From DASQTB01 sp035642095 (lineage in GTDB: Bacteria > Actinomycetota > UBA4738 > CALAEC01), in contig DASQTB010000031.1 of NCBI GenBank assembly GCA_035642095.1, positions 1 to 29,333 of the forward strand: a stretch of 29,333 nt of DNA, given 5' to 3'. The notes below the pieces were generated by a model. It saw nothing but the letters and a program-made list of their open reading frames with translations. It searched no databases and was not told where the DNA came from. Of this stretch, positions 16,236-24,082 are shown one piece after another. How positions within the stretch are numbered: position 1 is the first letter of the stretch; each line of letters opens with the position of its first letter. Position numbers and translations under genes: made by a program.

Positions 16236-17374
16236 CACGACGCCCCCAGCCGGTAGATCCCGCCCGAATCGCTGAAGAAGACCTGTCCGTTCGGCCGGCG
16301 TTCCACGGCCAGTACTCCTCGAGCATGGTCGTAGAGGAGCGACTCATCCGCGATGTCATCCCGCTCGCCGTCAAGGCTGAGGTTTCGAACCTCGGAGCCA
16401 TCACCGAACACGCCGAGCAGCAGGTCGCCCTCGATATCCGGGCCGAGACCGCAGCCGACGCAGAAGGCCACGCCGGTGGGGACGATCGTCGGCGTGTACA
16501 GCTTCTCGGGCCCCATGGGGGATGAGCCCTCCGTGCTGGTTCCCGGGCACGAGGACCCGGTGCCCCAGCCGTAGTTACCCCCGGGAAGGATCAGGTTGAT
16601 CTCGTCCTCGCAGTTCGGACCGTTCTCGCTCTGCCACAGGGCGCCGGTGTGGGGGTCGAACCCGATCCCGAACGAGTTCCGGTGCCCGAACGAGAGGGCA
16701 CGGCTTCCGGGGATCGGATTGTCGCCCGGCCTGCTCCCGTCCCGGTTCATCCGGAGCACCTTCCCCGCGGGATCGCCGAGGTCCTGGGCCCGTTCCGGTT
16801 CGGCCTGCTCCCCTGTGGTCACGTAGAGCTTCCCGTCGGGCCCGAAGCGGATCGGTCCCCCGTTGTGGTTCGTGCCGGTGTCGATGGCGATCGTGAGCAG
16901 GCGATCGACGACGAACCCCGGACGCAGGAGCTTCCGCCTGATGCGGACGATCCGGTTCTCGATCGGCGAACGGTTCGTGTAGAAGACGGTGACCCACCGG
17001 TTGCGATCGCGACGGCGGCGGGCCTTCTTGGTCCTGGCTTTCCGGTCCCACCTCGGGTCGATCGCGATGCCCAGGGCGCCCTGCTCGCTCCCGCTCGCCG
17101 GGTCCCCGATGTCTCCCCATTGCCGGTCGCTTCCCGTCCGGAGATCGACCCGGTGGATCTCCCCGGTGAAGCGCTCCACGTAGAAGAGGTCGCGGCCCTT
17201 CGGCGTGAAAGCGAATGCCGCCGGCCAGCATGTCGCTCTGGCGGGCCGGCAGGGGATCACGAGGGTGGCCGAGACCGCGGCCCGGACGGGTTGGGGCAGC
17301 ACGGTGAACGCCATGGTGGCGGCGACCGCAAGGGTCACCCGCCGCATCGAGCGGGGTGAGCTTCTGGAAGGCAT
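16235..17374 (-). CDS. Secreted PQQ-dependent sugar dehydrogenase family protein, copy A
   Basis: This 379-aa paralogue of copy B has the same order of blocks: signal peptide (about 1-32), FYVERFTGEIHRVDL, the active-site His H170 in NHNGGPIRFGPDGKLY, GHRNSFGIGFDPHTG, WQSENGPNCEDEIN and NYGWG. Unlike copy B it carries a strongly basic insertion at about residues 111-127, KARTKKARRRRDRNR, within the propeller. The ATG at 17374 has no Shine-Dalgarno. TAGAGT lies 7 bases upstream, so a leaderless start inside the larger directon is possible; an ATG eight codons further in is another candidate. Substrate and physiological electron acceptor are unknown. Confidence 0.85.
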   Translation of the reverse strand: MPSRSSPRSMRRVTLAVAATMAFTVLPQPVRAAVSATLVIPCRPARATCWPAAFAFTPKGRDLFYVERFTGEIHRVDLRTGSDRQWGDIGDPASGSEQGALGIAIDPRWDRKARTKKARRRRDRNRWVTVFYTNRSPIENRIVRIRRKLLRPGFVVDRLLTIAIDTGTNHNGGPIRFGPDGKLYVTTGEQAEPERAQDLGDPAGKVLRMNRDGSRPGDNPIPGSRALSFGHRNSFGIGFDPHTGALWQSENGPNCEDEINLILPGGNYGWGTGSSCPGTSTEGSSPMGPEKLYTPTIVPTGVAFCVGCGLGPDIEGDLLLGVFGDGSEVRNLSLDGERDDIADESLLYDHARGVLAVERRPNGQVFFSDSGGIYRLGAS

Positions 17375-17381
17375 GCGGGCG

Positions 17382-17387
17382 ACTCTA
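17382..17387 (-). promoter_or_regulatory. Candidate -10 for a leaderless sugar dehydrogenase message
   Basis: On the minus strand TAGAGT ends exactly 7 bases before the ATG at 17374, the same geometry as TATACT before the FrhB-like GTG. It sits in the 30-bp gap after hutI and may be an internal promoter. Confidence 0.35.
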
Positions 17388-17404
17388 TCGCGCGGGGGGC
17401 GGGA

Positions 17405-18607
17405 TCATCCGGAAGCCACGCCACCCACGAAGGTCCTGACCACGGGGTTGTGCCCCGGTCGGTAGGGGGTCATCCGGAAGTCCTCGCCCTCGAGGACGAG
17501 GAAGTCCGCCCGCTTCCCCGGGGCCAGCGAGCCCAGACGGTTCTCCAGCCCCAGGACCCAGGCGGCGTTCACCGTGGCCGCGGCCAGGGCCTCGAGGGGG
17601 GCCAATCGGTACAGCGCGCAGCCGATGGCGATCGCCTCCGGCATCGACAGGACGGGCGAGGTCCCCGGGTTGAAGTCGGTGGCCAGGGCCAGGACGGCCC
17701 CGCCTTCGGAGAGGGCGGCCACGGGTGGGGCGGTGGCCCCCAGCACCAGAGTCGACGCGGGGAGCAGGACCGCCGCCGTGGAGCCCTGCCTCAGAGCCCG
17801 AACCCCGGCGGCGCCGATGTGGTTGAGGTGGTCCGCGCTCCTCGCTTGAAGGCGCACCGCGGCTTCGGCGGCGCCGGAGTGGCCGAGCTGATCGGCATGG
17901 ACCCGAAGGGGGAGCCCGGCCCCTGCCACCGTTTCGGCCACCCGCTCGAGATCCGCCACCGTGAACGCGATGTCCTCGACGTACACGTCGACCGCGTCGG
18001 CGAGTCCCTCGGCTACCGCCTGGGGGATCAGCTCCCGACAGACGGTCTCCACCCAGGCCTCCCGGTCCCACTCGTCGGGCACGGCGTGGCACGCCAGCAG
18101 GGTGAGGGTGCACGTCTGGGGGATCGCATCGGCCATGGTCCGGGCCAGCCGGGCCTGGCGAAGCTCCTGCTCGACCGAGAGCCCATAGCCGGTCTTGAGC
18201 TCCATGGCCGTGGTTCCGTGAGCCAGCATCTCGTGAAGGAGCGGATGGCAGAAGTCGAGGATCTCTTGGTCCGAGGAGTCGGCCAGCAGCCTGGCGCTCC
18301 GATGGATCCCTCCCTCTCCGTGGAGGTCGCGGTACGTCCGGCCGGTCAGACGGGCCTCGTACTCATCGTCACGCCAGCGGACGAAGGGCAGATGGGTGTG
18401 GCAGTCGACGAAACCGGGGACGATGGTCCGGCCGGCCAGGTCTTCGTCCACCGATCCGGTCCATCCGGAGCGCGGGCCGGCGTACGTCACGACTTCGTCC
18501 TCCCAGGCCAGGACACCATCCCTGGTCACCTCGGGCTGGGCCGGCGACTTCATCGGGGTGCCACCGGCCGCACAGCTCACCAGGGTCGAGCAGCCCACCG
18601 CCGGCAT
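17405..18607 (-). CDS. hutI: Imidazolonepropionase
   Basis: HutI hydrolyses 4-imidazolone-5-propanoate to N-formimino-L-glutamate, the third step of histidine breakdown. The 400-aa amidohydrolase shows the metal-binding DCHTH motif (about 68-72), the arginine/tyrosine segment TGRTY, TGYGL, the metal-binding HADQ, LNHI and ATDFNPGT, all typical of HutI. The chosen ATG gives an N-terminus that aligns with the family's first strand (STLVSCAAGG) and has AAAGGA 9 bases upstream. No hutH, hutU or formiminoglutamate hydrolase gene is in the window. It leads a same-strand series with the sugar dehydrogenases and transsulfuration genes. Confidence 0.92.
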   Translation of the reverse strand: MPAVGCSTLVSCAAGGTPMKSPAQPEVTRDGVLAWEDEVVTYAGPRSGWTGSVDEDLAGRTIVPGFVDCHTHLPFVRWRDDEYEARLTGRTYRDLHGEGGIHRSARLLADSSDQEILDFCHPLLHEMLAHGTTAMELKTGYGLSVEQELRQARLARTMADAIPQTCTLTLLACHAVPDEWDREAWVETVCRELIPQAVAEGLADAVDVYVEDIAFTVADLERVAETVAGAGLPLRVHADQLGHSGAAEAAVRLQARSADHLNHIGAAGVRALRQGSTAAVLLPASTLVLGATAPPVAALSEGGAVLALATDFNPGTSPVLSMPEAIAIGCALYRLAPLEALAAATVNAAWVLGLENRLGSLAPGKRADFLVLEGEDFRMTPYRPGHNPVVRTFVGGVASG

Positions 18608-18611
18608 GGGA

Positions 18612-18657
18612 CTAGTCCTTTCTGACTAGGAAAGATGATCTTTTGGGACCATTCCAA
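18612..18657 (-). promoter_or_regulatory. Three adjacent dyads directly upstream of hutI
   Basis: Within 46 bp lie CTAGTC-6-GACTAG (18612-18629, perfect), AAAGAT-1-ATCTTT (18631-18643, perfect) and TTGGGA-3-TTCCAA (18643-18657, one mismatch). The first overlaps the hutI ribosome binding site. This AT-richer patch looks like an operator or leader region controlling hutI. No regulator family is assigned, because the half-sites differ from one another. Confidence 0.45.
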
Positions 18658-18659
18658 TC

Positions 18660-18862
18660 CCCTCAGCCGTGCTCAATCATAGGCAGCCGAAGAAGAATCG
18701 CTGGGGCTCGCCCCAGCGCGGAAGCAGCATCACGAGAAGGGCGCTCGGGTGCTGCATGTGCCAGAGGGGGATCGCGGGCAGTCCCCCTCTCGGCTTTTGC
18801 CGGACTCCCTCTTCCTCCGAAGCCCACAGTTAGGTTGCGGCCGCTTTGTCTGGATTTAGGAG
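18660..18862. other. Structured intergenic region, possible small RNA or leader
   Basis: This stretch lies between divergent gene starts and has no convincing coding frame. In order on the plus strand it contains four elements. The first is a perfect 8-bp stem, CGCTGGGG-ctcg-CCCCAGCG (18699-18718). The second is GCAGCA...TGCTGC (18724-18755), with CGAG...CTCG nested inside. The third is a 9-bp stem, AGAGGGGGA...TCCCCCTCT (18763-18790). The fourth is CGGC-TTTT-GCCG (18791-18802). The third and fourth together resemble a terminator, but no known gene ends here. Candidates are an unannotated small RNA, an attenuator of the downstream RTX gene, or a remnant of mobile DNA. I recognise no known RNA family. 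Confidence 0.4.
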
Positions 18863-18891
18863 TTGACCTGTCCCGACAGGAGGCGTACGTT
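18863..18891 (+). promoter_or_regulatory. Candidate promoter with dyad before the RTX protein gene
   Basis: TTGACC (18863-18868) is a good -35. TACGTT, 17 bases later (18886-18891), is a weak -10. The spacer starts with the palindrome CCTGTC-CC-GACAGG (18867-18880), a plausible repressor site. The TTG at 18863 could also be read as a start codon, but it lacks a signal peptide at its N-terminus. Confidence 0.4.
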
Positions 18892-18937
18892 CCATTTCGC
18901 TAGATCGGGAGGGCACACTGAGGAGGCGTCGCGGGCC

Positions 18938-20122
18938 ATGATCCGAGGCGCTGCCCCCGTGGCGACCATGGCCCTCCTGCTCGGGTTCCCCTCTCCCGCT
19001 GGGGCGGCTCCGCCTCCCAACGATAGCTTCGCCGGGCGCAAGGTCGTCGCCTCGCTTCCCTACGAGGACGTTCAGAACACCGAAGAGGCCACCACCGAGC
19101 CGGGTGAGCCGCCATCCTGCAGCGGCGACCCCGAGAGGTCGGTGTGGTACGAGTTCACGCCACCCGCGGACGGGGTCTTCGCCGCGGACACCCTGGACAG
19201 CGACTACGACACCGTCGTGGACCTGTACACGGGGACCTCGTTGACCGATCTCCACGAAGTGGCGTGCCGGGACGACACGATGAGCAGCCTTCAGGCCAGG
19301 GTCGTGTTCTCCGCGGCCGGTTCGACCAGCTACTTCATCCAGGTCTCGAGCTATTCCGGTGAGGGCGGGACGCTGGTCTTCCGGATGCGGGAGGTCGACG
19401 CCGGCGTGATCGCGGGGACGGTCACCGAGGAGGGCACCGGGGTTCCGTTGCCCGACATCTGCGTCGCGGCCCTCGACGCGGATTTCGACTCCGTGTTCGG
19501 CACCCTTACGGACGACCAGGGACGGTATGACGTCCCGGTCCGGTCCGGCGCGTACGTCGTGGTGTTCGAGGACCTCTGCGACCGGTCGAACGACCATCGC
19601 TCAGAGTGGTACGACAACAAGACGCGCCAAGCGGACGCTGATCGAATCGAGGTCACGGCCCCCAACCTGATCGCCGGGATCGACGCCGCCCTGGCCCGAA
19701 CCTGCCCCTTCGCCTTCCAGAACCGTGCCCAGGTCATCGGCACGGAAGGACCGGACACGCTGGTGGGCGGCCCCGGCGCCGAGGTCATCTGCGGTCTGGG
19801 CGGTGCCGACCGGATCACGGCCGGGGCCGGTCGCGACTTCGTCGTGGGAGGCGCCGGCCGCGACCGGATGACCGGTGGAGGTGATCGGGACCGCATGTTC
19901 GGGACTGCCGGCATCGACCGCATCTCCGGAGGCGGTGGAGACGACGGCCTTCACGGCAGCAAGGGTGACGATGTGCTCATGGGGAACGGCGGTGACGATA
20001 ACCTCGAAGGGGGGCCCGACGACGACCTTCTGCACGGCGGGGCGGGCCGCGATGTCTGTGACGGGGATAAGGGGAAGGACAGGGCCGGCCGCTCCTGCGA
20101 ACGGGTCCAGGATCTACCCTGA
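18938..20122 (+). CDS. Secreted protein with PPC-like, CNA-B-like and RTX calcium-binding domains
   Basis: From ATG 18938 the 394-aa product begins with a clear signal peptide cleaved after AGA (about residue 23). Residues about 25-150 resemble a bacterial pre-peptidase C-terminal (PPC) domain, with PPNDSFAGR and SVWYEFTPPADG. Residues about 152-230 resemble a carboxypeptidase-regulatory/CNA-B beta-domain (GVIAGTVTEEGTG ... TDDQGRYDVPV). From residue 268 to the end are RTX nonapeptide repeats, expected to fold with calcium outside the cell. No catalytic domain is present, so it is probably a surface or matrix protein. GAGGAGG lies 11 bases upstream of the ATG. The stop abuts that of the convergent aldehyde dehydrogenase. 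Confidence 0.82.
   Translation: MIRGAAPVATMALLLGFPSPAGAAPPPNDSFAGRKVVASLPYEDVQNTEEATTEPGEPPSCSGDPERSVWYEFTPPADGVFAADTLDSDYDTVVDLYTGTSLTDLHEVACRDDTMSSLQARVVFSAAGSTSYFIQVSSYSGEGGTLVFRMREVDAGVIAGTVTEEGTGVPLPDICVAALDADFDSVFGTLTDDQGRYDVPVRSGAYVVVFEDLCDRSNDHRSEWYDNKTRQADADRIEVTAPNLIAGIDAALARTCPFAFQNRAQVIGTEGPDTLVGGPGAEVICGLGGADRITAGAGRDFVVGGAGRDRMTGGGDRDRMFGTAGIDRISGGGGDDGLHGSKGDDVLMGNGGDDNLEGGPDDDLLHGGAGRDVCDGDKGKDRAGRSCERVQDLP
19739..20071 (+). repeat. RTX nonapeptide repeat tract
   Basis: About a dozen tandem nine-residue units of the form GGxGxDxUx encode a parallel beta-roll that binds calcium. Examples are GGAGRDRMT, GGGGDDGLH, GNGGDDNLE and GGPDDDLLH. The first units are less regular, and a cysteine replaces the final residues near each end of the tract. 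Confidence 0.85.
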
Positions 20123-21664
20123 TTAGCCGCCGGGGCGGGCCTCGCCGGGAGGGGGCTCGCCCCTGGACTGGCGGGGGAGCAGGGTGTCCCACCATGGGTG
20201 CTTGTCGCGTCCGCCGGCGAGGTCGACGTGGATGTGCTTCACCTCGCGGTACTCGTTGAAGCCCATGGTCCCGTGCTCCCGGCCGATGCCCGACTGCTTG
20301 TAGCCGCCGAATGGATACCGCGGGTTGATCATGTGGTAGTCGTTGATCCACACCGTCCCGGTGCGGAGCCGCTCGGCGATCGACACGGCCCTGGGCACGT
20401 CGCGTGACCACACGGCTCCCGCCAACCCGTAGATCGAGTCGTTGGCCAGGCGGACGGCCTCATCGTCGTCCTCGAACGGGATCACCACCAGGACCGGACC
20501 GAAGATCTCCTCCTGGGCCACCTTCATCCGGTTCTCCACGCCGGAGAGGACCGTCGGCCGGAAGTAGAACCCCCCGTCGTGGCCCTCGACCACCGCTCGC
20601 TCTCCGCCCGTGGCCACATCGGCCCCCTCGTTCCGGCCGATCTGCACGTACCGCTCCACGGTCGCCAGCTGGCCCTCCGAGACGATCGGCCCGATGTCGG
20701 ACCCCGGGTCCAGCGCGGGACCGACCCGGATCGCCTCGGTCTGCTTGACCAAAGCGGCGAACACGTCGTCGTACGCGCCCCGATGCAGGAACAGGCGACT
20801 GCCCGCCGAGCAGACCTGCCCCTGGTGGAAGAAGATGCCCCACAGGATCCCCTCCACGGCGTAGTCGAGGTCGAGGTCGTCGGTGACGATAGAGGGTGAT
20901 TTGCCTCCCAGCTCGAGCGTGACCTTCTTCACGGTTCCGCCGGCGATCTGCATGATCCGCCGACCCACCTCCGTGGAGCCGGTGAAGGCGATCTTGTCGA
21001 CCAGGGGCGAGGCGACCAGTCCCTCGCCAACCGCGCCGCCGGGTCCGGGAAGGACGTTGACCACTCCTTCGGGGATGCCGGCCTCGAGACAGATCTGCCC
21101 CAGCTCGATCGAGGTCAGCGGCGTGTAGGACGCGGGCTTCAGGATCACCGAGTTGCCGGCGGCGATGGCCGGGGCAATCTTCCACGCCGCCATCTGGAGG
21201 GGGAAGTTCCACGGCGTGATGGCGGCGCAGACGCCCATCGGCTCACGGCGGACGTAGTTGTAGGAGATCGGGGAGCGGGGGAGTGGTTCCTCGTCGTCCT
21301 CTCGCGAGGCCAGCTCGGCGAAGACCCGGAACGTGGAGATGGCCATGCCGATGTCGGCGTTCTTGGCCTTCCGGATCGTTCCTCCCGAGTCCCGGGCTTC
21401 CATGTCCGCCAGCCGGGTGGCGGCCTTCTTGATGCCGTCCGCCGCGGCCAGGAGGAGCTTCGCTCGCTCCCGTCCCTTCATCCGGGACCACGGGCCGTCG
21501 TCGAACGCGGTCCGGGCGGCCTCGGTGGCCCGCCGGACGTCTTCGTCCCCGGCCTTGGCCACCCGGGCGAACGGCTCCCCGGTCGAGGGATCGATCGACT
21601 CGAACGTCTCTCCGGACGCGGCGTCAACCAGCTCGCCGCCGATCACCAGGCGATAGGTGTCCAT
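20123..21664 (-). CDS. NAD(P)-dependent aldehyde dehydrogenase
   Basis: This 513-aa enzyme of the aldehyde dehydrogenase superfamily oxidises an aldehyde to its acid. The catalytic cysteine is C285 in GQVCSAGSR and the general base is E251 in LELGGKSP, 34 residues apart as usual. The conserved PWNFPL, FTGSTEVG and EEIFGPV blocks are present. Overall it is closest to betaine-aldehyde/phenylacetaldehyde-type members, but the substrate cannot be fixed by eye. A proline- and glycine-rich tail of about 20 residues extends the C-terminus. ATG 21664 has AGGAGG 5 bases upstream. Since paaABCD lies nearby, a role in making phenylacetate is possible but not shown. Confidence 0.92.
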   Translation of the reverse strand: MDTYRLVIGGELVDAASGETFESIDPSTGEPFARVAKAGDEDVRRATEAARTAFDDGPWSRMKGRERAKLLLAAADGIKKAATRLADMEARDSGGTIRKAKNADIGMAISTFRVFAELASREDDEEPLPRSPISYNYVRREPMGVCAAITPWNFPLQMAAWKIAPAIAAGNSVILKPASYTPLTSIELGQICLEAGIPEGVVNVLPGPGGAVGEGLVASPLVDKIAFTGSTEVGRRIMQIAGGTVKKVTLELGGKSPSIVTDDLDLDYAVEGILWGIFFHQGQVCSAGSRLFLHRGAYDDVFAALVKQTEAIRVGPALDPGSDIGPIVSEGQLATVERYVQIGRNEGADVATGGERAVVEGHDGGFYFRPTVLSGVENRMKVAQEEIFGPVLVVIPFEDDDEAVRLANDSIYGLAGAVWSRDVPRAVSIAERLRTGTVWINDYHMINPRYPFGGYKQSGIGREHGTMGFNEYREVKHIHVDLAGGRDKHPWWDTLLPRQSRGEPPPGEARPGG

Positions 21665-21703
21665 CGGGTCCTCCTGAGCTTGCGAGGGCGTTCCCTAGGA
21701 TAC

Positions 21704-23971
21704 CTACCCGCGATCGCCGACCGGGACCGGTGCCTCCTCCACGGTCGGGTGCTCCGGCTCGCGGCCTTCCACGTGGACCTGGGGGAGCCACCGCAGCCAC
21801 CGAGGCAGGTACCAGTTCCAGTCGCCCAGCAGCCGCATGGAGGCCGGAACCAGGAGGCTCCGAACGATCGTGGCGTCCATGAACACCGCCACGGCAAGGC
21901 CGAAGCCCATCTGCTGCAACGGGCCGAGCCGCCCGGCGGCGAACCCGATGAATACGGCGACCATGATGAGCGCGGCTCCGGTGATGATGCCCGCGGTCGT
22001 CCTCAGCCCGTAGGCCACCGCCTCGGTGTTGTCCCGGGTCCTGTCGTATTCCTCCCGGATCCTGGACAGCAGGAACACGTGGTAGTCCATGGACAGCCCG
22101 AACAGGACCGAGAACAGGAACAACGGCAGCCATGGCTCGATGCCCTCCGCCTGCTGGAACTGGAAGCCGATGGAGTTGAAGAACCCGATCCCTACCCCTT
22201 CCTGGAACACCAGCGTCACCGCGCCGTAGGCGGCGCCGACCGAGAGTAGGTTCATGATGATGGCCTTGACCGGCACCACGATCGACCGGAACACCACCGT
22301 CAGCAGGATGAAGGACAAGCCCAACACGAAGGCGACCACGATCGGCTGATAGCGATCGGCCACGTCGAGGAAGTCCGTGAAGAACGCGGTGTTCCCACCG
22401 ACCAGGACCTCGACGCCCTCCACGCCCTCGAAGGCGGCGGGGACGATCTCGCTCCGAAGGTCGCGGATGCCCTGGAAGGCGGCCTCGGTCGAGGGATCGC
22501 TCCGGAAGAACGCGTCCACCTCGACGGCGGTCCCGTCCCGGCTGGGCGTGGCCTCCGTTTGGGGGGCGAACACGTCGGTCTCGGCGATGGCCTCCTGGAG
22601 GTCAGCGATGGCGGCCTGGGCCGGGGCGCTCCGGACGTCACCCGTGATCACGATCTGCGCCGGATCCGTCACCCCGCCGGCGAACTCCCGCTCCAGCGTG
22701 AGGAAGGCCTGCTTCGACTCGAACTCGTCGGGGAGCTGGCTCACGTTCTGTGAGGTCCCCTGTTCCAGCTGGAAGTAGAAGGAGCCCAGGCCTCCCAGCA
22801 GAGCCACGGCCAGCACGAGGTAGATCACGGGGCGGGCCATCACCCCCCGGCTGACCCGGTCCCAGAACCCGCCCTTCGGGTCGAATGACGAGTCGATACG
22901 TGCGCGCTTGGCCAGCCGCGGCCAGTTGATCCGGTCACCGAGCAGACCGAGGATGGCCGGCAGGAGCGTCATCGACGCCGCCAGCGAGGCCAGGGTCACC
23001 AGGATGGCCCCGGCCCCCAGGCTCCGGAAGATCGACGCCGGGATGATGAACATCCCCAGCAGGGCGATGACAACGGTCAGGCCGCTGAAGAACACGGCCC
23101 GGTTCGCCGTGGCCCCGGCGGCACCGATCGCATCGAGCTTGGGGAACCCCTTCTTCCGCTCCTCGCGGTATCGGGACACGATGAACAGCGAGTAGTCGAT
23201 CCCGACGGCCAGGCCGATCATGGTGACCATGTTCGTCACGAACAGGTTGAAGTCGACCAGCTGGCCGATCAGCGACACCAGCCCCAGGGCGACGGCGATG
23301 GCGAAGACCGCCATGACGATCGGGGCGAGGGCCGCGATCAGGGAACCGAAGACGACGATCAGGATGAGCAGGGCGATCGCGATCCCGATCGTTTCCCCTC
23401 GCTGAAGGTCCTCCTCCGCGATCTCACTGAAGTCCGCGAACAGGGCCCCCTGGCCGGCGATCTGGACGGAGAAGTCCTCCGGCCGCTCCCGTTCGACCAG
23501 GCCCCGAAGCTCCTCGATGGTGGAGAGCTCGGTGTCCTTGAGGGCCACCGTGATCAGGGTCGCTCGCCCGTCCTCGGAGACCAGCCCCGCGGCCCGCTCG
23601 GGTGACTGCTGTGCCACGTCGTAGTAGGAAACCGGCGGGCTGGCCAGGATCTCCTCATCGACGGTGGCCAGCTCGCCCTGGAGACCCCTCACCGCTTCCT
23701 CGAAGGAGGGATCGGCGACGGTCAGAGAGGGCGACTGGACGATGACGAACTCGGTGTCCTCGGCCCCGTTCGTGCCGAACTTCCGGTCGATGACCTCCTC
23801 GGCCCGAACCGACTCGGGCTCGTTCGTGAACTCGAACTCCTGGGTCAGGACGTCGCCCAGGAACCGGCTGGTGACGAACCCCATCGCGGCGATCAACACG
23901 ACCCACAGGCCGATCGTCCGCCAGGGGTGACGGCTGCTGGCTCGAGCCAGGGACTCGGGGCTGAGCTTCAT
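21704..23971 (-). CDS. MMPL family (RND-type) transporter
   Basis: This 755-aa inner-membrane exporter has two repeats of six helices. An N-terminal helix (about 17-38) is followed by an external domain, a five-helix bundle with GLAVGIDYSLF (about 270), a further helix near 375, a second external domain, and a second bundle with GLSMDYHVFLL (about 620). The two Asp-Tyr motifs are the family's proton-relay signature. Members export lipids or drugs. The ATG at 23971 follows GGGAGGGAGA. The gene diverges from a TetR regulator across 111 bp containing repeated motifs, so local repression with release by a ligand is the likely control. Cargo unknown. Confidence 0.92.
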   Translation of the reverse strand: MKLSPESLARASSRHPWRTIGLWVVLIAAMGFVTSRFLGDVLTQEFEFTNEPESVRAEEVIDRKFGTNGAEDTEFVIVQSPSLTVADPSFEEAVRGLQGELATVDEEILASPPVSYYDVAQQSPERAAGLVSEDGRATLITVALKDTELSTIEELRGLVERERPEDFSVQIAGQGALFADFSEIAEEDLQRGETIGIAIALLILIVVFGSLIAALAPIVMAVFAIAVALGLVSLIGQLVDFNLFVTNMVTMIGLAVGIDYSLFIVSRYREERKKGFPKLDAIGAAGATANRAVFFSGLTVVIALLGMFIIPASIFRSLGAGAILVTLASLAASMTLLPAILGLLGDRINWPRLAKRARIDSSFDPKGGFWDRVSRGVMARPVIYLVLAVALLGGLGSFYFQLEQGTSQNVSQLPDEFESKQAFLTLEREFAGGVTDPAQIVITGDVRSAPAQAAIADLQEAIAETDVFAPQTEATPSRDGTAVEVDAFFRSDPSTEAAFQGIRDLRSEIVPAAFEGVEGVEVLVGGNTAFFTDFLDVADRYQPIVVAFVLGLSFILLTVVFRSIVVPVKAIIMNLLSVGAAYGAVTLVFQEGVGIGFFNSIGFQFQQAEGIEPWLPLFLFSVLFGLSMDYHVFLLSRIREEYDRTRDNTEAVAYGLRTTAGIITGAALIMVAVFIGFAAGRLGPLQQMGFGLAVAVFMDATIVRSLLVPASMRLLGDWNWYLPRWLRWLPQVHVEGREPEHPTVEEAPVPVGDRG

Positions 23972-24082
23972 TCTCCCTCCCTACACCAAAAAGGGTTTAC
24001 GCCGTACGCTTACGCTATATGTTGACGCCGTAAGTTAGCGCATGTACGATGTAAGTGTCAACCCCCACGGAGGGAACACTCG
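23972..24082. promoter_or_regulatory. Divergent MMPL/TetR control region with repeated operator-like motifs
   Basis: Two 14-bp direct repeats, GTTTACGCCGTACG (23995-24008) and GTTGACGCCGTAAG (24021-24034), agree at 12 of 14 positions and start 26 bp apart. CTTACG (24009-24014) and CGTAAG (24029-24034) also form an inverted pair. A plus-strand promoter, TTGACG (24022-24027), 17 bases, TACGAT (24045-24050), overlaps the second repeat and would drive tetR. On the minus strand TATAGC (24019-24014) is a possible -10 for the transporter. A TetR protein binding here could repress both genes. Confidence 0.55.

Noticed and set aside
18763..18830. A degenerate tRNA on the minus strand
   Set aside because: The 9-bp stem resembles a T arm at first sight, but there is no GTTCGA loop, no acceptor pairing and no anticodon arm.
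18643..18903. An 86-codon plus-strand frame through the structured intergenic region
   Set aside because: It has no ribosome binding site, and its Arg/Ala/Gly/Ser composition looks like non-coding GC-rich DNA.
18863..18937. An N-terminal extension of the RTX protein from TTG 18863
   Set aside because: It would bury the signal peptide 25 residues in, and the TTG fits better as part of a -35 hexamer.
20020..20126. A terminator between the convergent RTX and aldehyde dehydrogenase genes
   Set aside because: The two stop codons abut and no stable stem is visible at the junction.
23971..24082. A binding site shared with the second TetR gene
   Set aside because: The ACGCCGTA motif here and the CAAACG-CGTTTG dyad at 24807 are unrelated, so the two regulators probably act separately.
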